NCBI GenBank assembly: GCA_021298045.1
Contig: JAJTHY010000052.1
Coordinates: 1-9,337 of the forward strand
Length of the DNA stretch: 9,337 nucleotides
Direction of reading: 5' to 3'
From: Candidatus Jidaibacter sp.
Lineage (GTDB): Bacteria > Pseudomonadota > Alphaproteobacteria > Rickettsiales > Midichloriaceae
Below, in pieces: positions 1 through 6,441 of this stretch (within the stretch, counting starts at the first letter, position 1; each line of letters begins with the position of its first letter). The notes beneath the pieces were generated by a model. That model was not told where the DNA came from. It was given only the letters and a program-made list of their open reading frames with translations, and made no database searches. Position numbers and translations under genes: made by a program.

Positions 1-127
1 AATGGCAAAAGGAAGTATAAATTCCTTAAACGCTTTAGGCAGTGGGGCAAGCGGGGCATGGTCTGGTATAAAAGGCATAGCAAACATGGCTTCTTCCAAG
101 AAAAACGATGACGGAGGTGGTAAGTAG
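1..127 (+). CDS. 3' end of an upstream VirB6-like (TrbL/VirB6 family) gene, partial
   Basis: An open frame enters from the left edge and stops at TAG 125-127, giving 41 visible residues rich in Gly, Ala, Ser and Asn and ending in DDGGGK. No domain can be recognised in so short a piece. The assignment rests on context. The next gene (344-3181) is a VirB6 paralog that ends in a very similar Gly-rich tail (GRDGGG), and Rickettsiales carry virB6 genes in tandem. The final Gly codons form GGAGGTGG (113-120), a strong Shine-Dalgarno, as they do at the next virB6 junction. The stop is followed by a different-frame ORF (151-258) that might be a displaced C-terminal extension of this protein. The call as a coding end is fairly secure; the family call is inference. 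Confidence 0.6.
   Translation, partial: MAKGSINSLNALGSGASGAWSGIKGIANMASSKKNDDGGGK
113..120 (+). promoter_or_regulatory. Shine-Dalgarno inside the end of the upstream virB6-like gene
   Basis: GGAGGTGG lies in the last codons of the upstream gene, 10 bases before ATG 131. That ATG opens an in-frame extension of the first complete virB6 (131-343). The same arrangement occurs at 3170-3178 before the next paralog. The strong ribosome site supports translation starting near 131, but the sequence from 131 to about 343 does not read like conserved protein, so the site may be a relic of the original junction before the repeat at 274-361 arrived. Confidence 0.5.
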
Positions 128-150
128 CTAATGGGAAAAGCCGGAAACTC

Positions 151-258
151 ATGTACAACTGGAAGGATAATGCTTGGGTTGCATACCGTAACAACTTTGC
201 TGCTTGGGCTTATAATAAATCTCAAAATAAACTTTCTGAGACTGTTGAGAGAATGTAG
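151..258 (+). CDS. Unassigned 35-codon ORF, possibly a displaced C-terminal fragment of the upstream gene
   Basis: ATG 151 to TAG 256-258 gives a 35-residue, aromatic- and Asn-rich hydrophilic peptide with the stretches YNWKDNAWVAYRNNFAAW and KSQNKLSETVERM. It looks more protein-like than the overlapping frame from 131, whose hydrophobic stretch reads like an out-of-frame shadow. The frame is open upstream to just after TAA 121-123. A one-base shift at codon 122-124 would join it to the preceding VirB6-like gene through VANGKSRKL. It ends 15 bases before the palindromic repeat. I do not recognise the peptide. It could be a small gene, a fragment cut off by the repeat, or the C-terminus of the upstream protein after a frameshift. 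Confidence 0.3.
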   Translation: MYNWKDNAWVAYRNNFAAWAYNKSQNKLSETVERM

Positions 259-273
259 ATTTTGCCAGCTTTT

Positions 274-361
274 CGTCATCGCGAGCGAAGCGTGGCGATC
301 CAGTTCTTCTTTGTTGTTTTTTCTGGATTGCCACGTCGCTGGTATGCTCCCCGCAAAGACG
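274..361 (+). repeat. Dispersed palindromic repeat element
   Basis: The left arm (274-303, starting CGTCATCGCGAGCGAAGCG) and the right arm (323-361, starting CTGGATTGCCACGTCGC and ending GCAAAGACG) are imperfect inverted complements around a T-rich loop (304-322), so the element can fold into a long hairpin. The CGTCATxGCGAGCGAAGCG...CTGGATTGCC type is a familiar dispersed intergenic palindrome in several bacterial genomes, and Rickettsia carries comparable palindromic elements inside genes. This copy has no stop in the virB6 frame and contributes the ATG at 344. Its GC content is visibly higher than the surrounding DNA. The palindrome is seen directly; membership of a genome-wide family is from general knowledge. 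Confidence 0.8.
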
Positions 362-3181
362 TGGGGCATAGAGAGAGCCTTAATTCTATCACGATTAGGA
401 CGGTTGTGCGCCAGTGTCTTATTTATTTTAGTATTTAGTATTATTGGAGTATCGCTTTCATTACCAGCCGAAGCTCAATACTTATATGAGGAATGCTATA
501 CGGCTGCTGACATTGGAGATAAAAAGCAAGAAAGGTTTATTATTCGACCAATCGGGGAGATATGCTTTAGCAGGTGCGAATCTGAATGCAATGCATTTTC
601 ACGAAAATCTGGTGGGATAGAATTAAATCAAGAAGTAATTGATAGGTGCAATGTAAAGTGCCGAGCCGGAGAGCTTTTTAGCAGTAGAGTAAAAGAACCA
701 AATCCTAACGATGCTTCTCCAGAATCCTACATAGAAAGCACCGATATATTTAAAACAGGCACTGCATGCTCACCTGGCAATGCCTCGATAGCCAGCGCTG
801 GGTATAATGAGTATAACACCAAGCTTCTAGTAAAACCTACTCAAGAAGCTTATACAGATGAAAAAACCGGCAGATACTACCCATCAGTTGGCACCAGAAT
901 AAAGATAATAAATCCAGGCAGCAACTCATCTAATTCCATATACATGTGCGGGGCAACAACTCAAACTATAACTCCACAAATAGCTTCTCTTAGAAATAAA
1001 GTTTGGAACAGTAATGCTAGCAAGATTAACAAATTATCTTGGGGGGCAAGAAACGGTAGTTATTATGATACAGGCATTGATATTAAAGATGGGGATTATC
1101 TCTCTATTATTTATGGTGGACAGTACAGATCGTGTCCAGATGGTAAGTGCACACCCATACCACTTGACAAGGGACTATTCATAAAAAGGCCTTCTCAGCC
1201 TTTAGATGCACAAGTAAGCGAAGGCACAGCCCTTATATTGCCCGGGAAGGACTTTATTCCTATACCATATACTTCCAATGGCAACCTTCCAATTGATGAA
1301 GGAGGAGTTACTTACCCTGAAAACATAGAATCGTTATTGAAGGAAAATGCAGAAGTAAAATTTTTGGGACTAGATGGAAGGAGTTGGCAACAGAATAGCA
1401 GACTTGATGAGGGCATAAATTTCAAAGATAAAGAATCTGTTTTTAATGGTGACACAACCGTCTTCAGCAAAGATACCTATTATTCCTTTACAGGAGTGCT
1501 TAAGGGGTTCTCGCCTAGATTTGCAAGCCTTGCAATTGCTCACCCAGATTCTAAAAATAATTGGTCTCAGCATTTAGGTGGCTACAACGTAACCATATCG
1601 AGAAAAGGGTGCATGTTTTTTAACGGTGAGCGCCTTCAATATGCAATCGCAAAAAAGAATGATACACCAGGGGATGAGCGTAATCCTACATTTTCGGGAG
1701 TTGGGCAATGGTACGATGTGACCGAACAAAACATATCTTCATATGAAAATTTAAACATACCTTATGAAGGCATTTTATATTTACGTATAAAACCATTACC
1801 ATATGAAAGCTCCGCCACCCCAGATTGTTCGGCATTAGAGGGGGATAGTTGTAGGGACAGTGTAGCCCGCACTGCATCTTTATACAGACCAGAAAATACT
1901 GGTGGAGAATATTATGTTTTGGTAGAACGCGATGATGAATCCTCAGCAAGCACCTTCATAACTCAAATAATAGATAAGCTTAGAGGCTATTTATTTGGTA
2001 GCAAAAATAGCACATTAGGGGATGGAGCTGAATCTTCCATAAGTGGAGAAGGGAAAGATTCTGGTATAGTTCAGCATTTATTTAATCGCTTTGTTGCGGA
2101 TTCAATGTTTGTCTCCACGATACGCGTGTTGTTATTATTTTACATTGTATATACCGGTCTTACTTTTATTATGGGGATTGCTCAATTAACACAGAAAGAA
2201 GCATCTGTAAGGTTAATAAAAATAAGCATTATATTAATGCTTATCGCTCCAAATAGCTGGGTATTTTTTAATACTTATCTATTTAGACTTTTCACCGATG
2301 GAGCGCTGGAACTATTAGTTTTGATCACTGCTAAAGCTGACTCTAGCACCTCACAGATCCAAGCGCTTTTAAAACATCCAACTGATATTTTCAGTGAATT
2401 TAATCAACCTTTTAAAATATTATTTGGACAGGTTACTTGGGCAAAAATACTTTCAATTTTATTTTCTGGCCCAATTGGACCAATGCTATGTATAATTATA
2501 TGTGTAGCAGCTGTTATTTACATAATTTGTATTGCAAAAGCAACTTTGCTTTACATGATATCCCTAATAGGAATAGCTACCTTATTGCTAATGGCACCAA
2601 TCTTTATAAGCTTTGTGTTGTTTCAATATACCAAGCAAATGTTCGACACTTGGATCAAACAGCTTATGTCATTCGCATTTCAGCCCATTATTGTTTACAC
2701 CTTTATTATGGTTATTAATTATCTAATCCTAGCTTCTTTGCAAGTAATGCTTAGTTTCACGGCTTGCAAAACATGCTGCTTGTCTCTTCCAATACTTGAT
2801 ATATGCCTTATACCTGGATGTTACACCGCTATCTTCAGTATGCATAGCCCTTCCGAAGGCATAGGGATGCCCGTTTCTTTAATTGTATCAACCTTTTATT
2901 TTTTGATTCTCGCTCTTGCTATGTATGCCTTCACAGATTTTGGCGCAAGACTTGCAAATTTAATTATAATGAGTAGCTTTGCTGGTATTGACCTTACTGG
3001 CTCTGTTGCCAAGACAATTTCAAATTCTAAAACTATTGTTGCGACCATCCTAGGTACAGACAGAGCAGGTATAGAAGGCTCTAAAAGGTTAAGAAGAAGA
3101 GTTGATGATGCAGCGCATGCTAAAGATAGGATTGTAGCAGGCGTAAAACGCTTTTTATATGGTAGAGATGGAGGTGGGTAA
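344..3181 (+). CDS. virB6: VirB6/TrbL-family T4SS inner-membrane protein with long Cys-containing N-terminal region
   Basis: This 945-residue protein (from ATG 344) is a VirB6-family channel component of the T4SS. The N-terminus has Arg residues, a hydrophobic core (ASVLFILVFSIIGVSLSL) and an AEA|Q signal cleavage site near residue 43. A long extracytoplasmic region follows to about residue 580. It has Cys clusters (ICFSRCESEC, DRCNVKC) and two beta-type motifs ending GGYNVTI and GGEYYVLV. The membrane domain starts near residue 590, with segments at about 590-612, 620-640, 700-765, 775-800 and 843-865. The conserved-looking NTYLFRLFTDGA is shared with the next paralog. The tail is basic and ends GRDGGG. 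The start is uncertain. The frame is open back to ATG 131, which has a good Shine-Dalgarno and would give 1016 residues, but that extension is translated repeat and places the signal peptide internally. TTG 404 is a third option. It is oversized next to the roughly 300 residues of classical VirB6, as is usual in Rickettsiales. Confidence 0.88.
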   Translation: MLPAKTWGIERALILSRLGRLCASVLFILVFSIIGVSLSLPAEAQYLYEECYTAADIGDKKQERFIIRPIGEICFSRCESECNAFSRKSGGIELNQEVIDRCNVKCRAGELFSSRVKEPNPNDASPESYIESTDIFKTGTACSPGNASIASAGYNEYNTKLLVKPTQEAYTDEKTGRYYPSVGTRIKIINPGSNSSNSIYMCGATTQTITPQIASLRNKVWNSNASKINKLSWGARNGSYYDTGIDIKDGDYLSIIYGGQYRSCPDGKCTPIPLDKGLFIKRPSQPLDAQVSEGTALILPGKDFIPIPYTSNGNLPIDEGGVTYPENIESLLKENAEVKFLGLDGRSWQQNSRLDEGINFKDKESVFNGDTTVFSKDTYYSFTGVLKGFSPRFASLAIAHPDSKNNWSQHLGGYNVTISRKGCMFFNGERLQYAIAKKNDTPGDERNPTFSGVGQWYDVTEQNISSYENLNIPYEGILYLRIKPLPYESSATPDCSALEGDSCRDSVARTASLYRPENTGGEYYVLVERDDESSASTFITQIIDKLRGYLFGSKNSTLGDGAESSISGEGKDSGIVQHLFNRFVADSMFVSTIRVLLLFYIVYTGLTFIMGIAQLTQKEASVRLIKISIILMLIAPNSWVFFNTYLFRLFTDGALELLVLITAKADSSTSQIQALLKHPTDIFSEFNQPFKILFGQVTWAKILSILFSGPIGPMLCIIICVAAVIYIICIAKATLLYMISLIGIATLLLMAPIFISFVLFQYTKQMFDTWIKQLMSFAFQPIIVYTFIMVINYLILASLQVMLSFTACKTCCLSLPILDICLIPGCYTAIFSMHSPSEGIGMPVSLIVSTFYFLILALAMYAFTDFGARLANLIIMSSFAGIDLTGSVAKTISNSKTIVATILGTDRAGIEGSKRLRRRVDDAAHAKDRIVAGVKRFLYGRDGGG
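3170..3178 (+). promoter_or_regulatory. Shine-Dalgarno for the second virB6, inside the preceding gene
   Basis: GGAGGTGGG overlaps the terminal Gly codons of the preceding virB6, ends just before its TAA (3179-3181) and sits 5 bases upstream of the GTG start at 3184. This fixes the unusual GTG start and implies translational coupling between the two paralogs. Confidence 0.75.
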
Positions 3182-3183
3182 TA

Positions 3184-5277
3184 GTGGCTAATACCAAATC
3201 TATAATAATGTTTGGCTTGATCTTTGCAATATGCACTTTTATCATTATACCAGCAGAAGCAAAAGAATGTGTGGCGAGCTATGATTTTGGGCAGGGCACC
3301 ACTTTTTATATACCCTCTAATCCGGGCAAACAAAATTTGATAGTTTCTAGCCCTTCTAATAAACAAGTTGCTCCTTGGGTGCCAACAAACTTTTCTGTTA
3401 TAGGCGCCTCTGAAGGCGAGGAAAATCAAAAACTGAGAATACAAGTTCATGGAACTTGGTTCCCCTGGGGTGGAGGAAGTATAGCTAAAGAGGAAGGTGA
3501 TACATCTACTCCCTTAGCATCTTGTACACTAGCTGCATGTGATGAAAAATCAGCGGATCAAGCCCCCTGCTTGGATGGCGGAATATATGTGAAGGTAGCT
3601 CTTGATGGTAGTAATATCCCTTGCTCTTTATCAGATGGCTGGGGCCTTTATGGCCTTATAGCTCTGGATAAAGAAAACCGAACCGCTGATCCAAATAAGA
3701 AAGAATATGCAACTACCCTACCAAGCGAATACTTCAGAACCTTCCGTGTAGGGCCGCTTTCAGAGGATGCTAAAGGAAAATACTTTGAGCTAGATGCCAC
3801 CAAACAATGTGCTATAGATGAAGATGGAGAAACGGTTTGCTTTGTAGATAGCGATGAAAATGGTAAAAAACAGACTCTTAAGGGTAGCTTATATTTCAAG
3901 ATCATCGATAGTAATTATGACGATAATGAAGGCGAATACGCTGTAACGATTTTAACCGGGGTAGCTTCTAAAAAGGGCATTATACAACAGTCGATAGACT
4001 ATTTTACCCACACTCTTACTAAAGTTACTGAACAGCTATTCAGAGGTCTTACAGGTAATCTTGGCTTTATCACAATAGTAAGAGCATTTCTACTATTTTA
4101 CGTCGCATTAACTGGGGTTATGTTCATGATGGGGTTAATTAACACCCATATTACCGAGCTGACAATTAGACTATTTAAAATTAGCTTAGTAGTAACACTA
4201 ATTTCCGAAACTAGCTGGGAGTTTTTTAACACTTATCTCTTTTCTTTTTTCACCGATGGCGCCCAGAGTATAGCAACACTTATGACAAAAACCGCATTCA
4301 CATACTCTGAAAAATATGGCGCAGGACAATTTATCTTACCGGAAGATGCGCATTCGGTTTCAGTTTTTGATAAAGTTCTCACTATGCTGATTGCTCCATC
4401 CATACACTTCAAAATATGGGGGCTTTTGTTCCATAAATCTTATTTTTTTGTTTACATAATTTTTATGTATGTATGCATATATCTTCTGCTTTTAGCTATA
4501 GTTAGAAGTTGTGTTTTGTATATTGTTTCGATAATGCTTGTTGCATTATTACTAGTTATATCGCCAATATTTATCATCATGATTTTATTTAAGGTGACAA
4601 AAACGTGGTTTGATGATTGGCTTAAGCAGTTGTTGGTAAATGCAATGCTGCTTATTGTAATATCAGTTACAATGGCTCTTATGATCAATTTGGTTTTAAT
4701 CAATATCGAAGAGCTACTTAGTTATGGAGTTTGTTGGGATGCATGGCCTGTGCATATCAACTCTTGGCACATATTCGATGTTTGGTTTTGGAAACCAACA
4801 GATTCATCACAAATTGATAATTGCTTAACCCCCATCAATTTCTTTTCGTTTTTGTTTACCTGCATGCTCTTCAATTCATTTATGCAGCAAATACCGGACT
4901 TAATTGACTCCCTCGCTGCCAGCGGATTAATGCCTGTAACTAGGTTGTATAGCTCTATGATTGACAACCGGATACAGAGCAAAATAATGAACTATGTACA
5001 TGAAGCAAGAGCGCTTGCCACCCCAACTGCTTTGCTATTGCTATTTAAGCAAGGAAGGGCATTGCATGCTGGAAAAGACCAAGGATTAGAAGCCTTAGGC
5101 CAAATTTACAACACAGTAGATCACAAGTATTCAAGCCTAGTAAAAGGCTCAGGAAATGCAGGCACCGACACCTTCCAATGGGGGCGTGATAAAATTGGTG
5201 GGTTTATTGATATTGTGGACACTTTTAAGCCTGCTAATAGAGGAATTTTTGATAGTGATAAGGATCGACATGAATAA
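3184..5277 (+). CDS. virB6: VirB6/TrbL-family T4SS inner-membrane protein, second complete paralog
   Basis: This 697-residue protein starts at GTG 3184 with an ideal Shine-Dalgarno, only 2 bases after the previous stop. A signal peptide (hydrophobic IIMFGLIFAICTFIII, cleavage after AEA near residue 27) leads into an extracytoplasmic region to about residue 280. That region has several Cys residues and a beta motif (GSLYFKIIDSNYDDNEGEYA, about residues 236-255) resembling Ca/sugar-binding jelly rolls. Membrane segments begin near residue 300 (RAFLLFYVALTGVMFMMGL), with others at about 330-345, 418-470, 480-505 and 550-570. FFNTYLFSFFTDGAQ matches the corresponding stretch of the upstream paralog. 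The last 120 residues form a probably cytoplasmic tail. It likely builds the inner-membrane channel of the T4SS with its paralogs. Its 3' end overlaps the next gene by 8 bases. The family call is strong; the paralog number is unknown. Confidence 0.9.
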   Translation: MANTKSIIMFGLIFAICTFIIIPAEAKECVASYDFGQGTTFYIPSNPGKQNLIVSSPSNKQVAPWVPTNFSVIGASEGEENQKLRIQVHGTWFPWGGGSIAKEEGDTSTPLASCTLAACDEKSADQAPCLDGGIYVKVALDGSNIPCSLSDGWGLYGLIALDKENRTADPNKKEYATTLPSEYFRTFRVGPLSEDAKGKYFELDATKQCAIDEDGETVCFVDSDENGKKQTLKGSLYFKIIDSNYDDNEGEYAVTILTGVASKKGIIQQSIDYFTHTLTKVTEQLFRGLTGNLGFITIVRAFLLFYVALTGVMFMMGLINTHITELTIRLFKISLVVTLISETSWEFFNTYLFSFFTDGAQSIATLMTKTAFTYSEKYGAGQFILPEDAHSVSVFDKVLTMLIAPSIHFKIWGLLFHKSYFFVYIIFMYVCIYLLLLAIVRSCVLYIVSIMLVALLLVISPIFIIMILFKVTKTWFDDWLKQLLVNAMLLIVISVTMALMINLVLINIEELLSYGVCWDAWPVHINSWHIFDVWFWKPTDSSQIDNCLTPINFFSFLFTCMLFNSFMQQIPDLIDSLAASGLMPVTRLYSSMIDNRIQSKIMNYVHEARALATPTALLLLFKQGRALHAGKDQGLEALGQIYNTVDHKYSSLVKGSGNAGTDTFQWGRDKIGGFIDIVDTFKPANRGIFDSDKDRHE

Positions 5278-6037
5278 CTTTTTTAAAAGCAAATTACTGG
5301 ATCATTACGGCATCCAGGGAAAATTTTTTACCAGGAATGGGGGCTTCAGTACCGGAAGATTTAGCTCACTTAATTTCGCAGGAAAATTTGATGATATTAA
5401 TATACCTAAGAACAAAGAGGTAGTAGCAAAAAGTTTTGGTGTGCAAAGCGCAAAAATAAAATTTCTTAACCAAGTACATGGCAATGATGTGATTGTGATA
5501 GATTCCACCAACGCAAATTCAGATTTGAGCGCTACAAAAGCAGATGCAATTGTAACCAAAATTCCAGGTGTCGTACTTGCGGTTTTAACTGCGGACTGCT
5601 GCCCTATACTATTTTCTGACCCAGTATCCAAAATAATTGGCTGCGCCCACTCTGGTTGGAGAAGCGCTTTTTCTGGGGTTATAGAATCTACCGTAGACGC
5701 AATGCTTGCTCTTGGGGCAGACAAGAAATCTATAGTAGCCGCTATAGGCCCTTCAATCTCTTGGGACAGTTACGAAGTTGATGCTGCTTTTAAAATGCAA
5801 TTTTTAGAACAATCTATTAGCAACCAAGAATTCTTCAAACCTTCATCAAATGATGGGCATTATTTTTTCAATCTAAAAGCTTATGCAAAAAATCGCGCTA
5901 CCCAAAAAGGCATAGAGCAGATGGAGGATTTAGAAATAGACACTTATAGTCAACCAGAACATTTCTTTAGTTGCCGTAGGGCTTACCATAAAGGCGAACA
6001 CGGATTCGGCAATCAGCTCTCTGGCATTTGTTTATAA
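5270..6037 (+). CDS. pgeF: Laccase-domain protein, PgeF/YfiH family
   Basis: This 255-residue protein is of the usual family length. ATG 5270 was chosen because AAGGA (5260-5264) lies 5 bases upstream; the open frame extends back to 5156 but only within virB6. The family's metal-binding residues are visible: His70 in NQVHG, Cys110 in LTADCCP and His127 in CAHSGWR. AIGPSIS (about 158-164) and the C-terminal FFSCRRAYHKGEHGFGNQLSGICL region are also typical. Escherichia coli YfiH (PgeF) keeps L-serine from being misincorporated in place of L-alanine into peptidoglycan precursors. The animal relative LACC1/FAMIN acts on purine nucleosides, so the exact substrate here is inferred. The protein has no signal peptide and is probably cytoplasmic. 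The 8-base overlap with virB6 (5270-5277) implies co-transcription and coupled translation with the T4SS genes, most likely because of genome packing. Confidence 0.93.
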   Translation: MNNFFKSKLLDHYGIQGKFFTRNGGFSTGRFSSLNFAGKFDDINIPKNKEVVAKSFGVQSAKIKFLNQVHGNDVIVIDSTNANSDLSATKADAIVTKIPGVVLAVLTADCCPILFSDPVSKIIGCAHSGWRSAFSGVIESTVDAMLALGADKKSIVAAIGPSISWDSYEVDAAFKMQFLEQSISNQEFFKPSSNDGHYFFNLKAYAKNRATQKGIEQMEDLEIDTYSQPEHFFSCRRAYHKGEHGFGNQLSGICL

Positions 6038-6101
6038 TACCCGAGCTATGGGTAAGGCGCTGTCAAAAAATGTCAATACCAAGTCTTAAAATACGGAAGA
6101 A

Positions 6102-6203
6102 TCAATTTTGAAGTGCAACGGTATATTTAGAATGGATAACCCAAGCTTCATTAGGAGTCAAGAAATTAAGAATTTTTCTAGGCAAGTTATTTACACGCTC
6201 CCT
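6102..6203 (-). pseudogene. C-terminal remnant of an IS30-family transposase
   Basis: On the minus strand, 33 codons read RERVNNLPRKILNFLTPNEA and continue to VALQN before TGA (6104-6102). The pattern N-N-x-P-R-K-x-L-x-F-x-T-P-x-E is the C-terminal hallmark of IS30-family DDE transposases, and a VALQ ending is common among them. The frame is closed just upstream by a stop (6206-6204), and no other transposase part is visible. The bases from 6101 down to about 6060, beyond the stop, may retain the element's right end, but I found no matching left terminal repeat. The piece is non-functional. It abuts an ankyrin-gene fragment on the opposite strand. Confidence 0.7.
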
Positions 6204-6221
6204 TCAATGACTTGCCACTAG

Positions 6222-6407
6222 CAAGATCCGTGCCATTTTATAACGGCCTGGCTATATAATACCGCTTTGCACTCAGCGGTTTGGACTGAGAAAGTCAGTT
6301 TTGTAAAAATTCTCCTGCAACATAATGTTGATGTAAATGCGCAAAATATAAATGGAAATACTCCGTTACATTTTGCAGGAATCATCAATGCACAGTGCGA
6401 GAGATGA
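6222..6407 (+). pseudogene. Ankyrin-repeat gene fragment
   Basis: The frame between TAG 6219-6221 and TGA 6405-6407 reads about 61 residues. It includes NTALHSAV, then VKILLQHNVDVNAQNINGNT and PLHFAG. This is one nearly complete ankyrin repeat plus the start of another: TALH opens the first, the VKILLQHNVDVNAQN helix/turn closes it, and GNTPLHFA begins the next. There is no convincing start codon or ribosome site, so it is a remnant of a longer ankyrin-repeat gene. Ankyrin proteins are frequent in Rickettsiales and often act as secreted effectors. The 5' part seems to have been lost at the junction with the IS30 remnant. The match to the ankyrin consensus is clear; the effector role is not testable here. 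Confidence 0.72.
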
Positions 6408-6441
6408 TATATTATACCAAAACCCAAAAAAACTAAACAGT

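Noticed and set aside
274..361. CRISPR or small RNA gene
   Set aside because: There is a single palindrome with no repeat-spacer series; it fits a dispersed palindromic element better.
2896..3450. 184-codon open frame on the minus strand across the virB6 junction
   Set aside because: It lies antisense to two well-supported virB6 genes, has no recognisable domain or ribosome site, and fits a shadow of their codons.
5305..5724. 139-codon minus-strand open frame opposite pgeF
   Set aside because: It is antisense to a gene with clear family motifs and shows no protein features of its own.
6038..6054. Small TACCC/GGGTA hairpin right after pgeF as a terminator
   Set aside because: The stem is only 5 bp and no T tract follows, so a terminator call is not justified.
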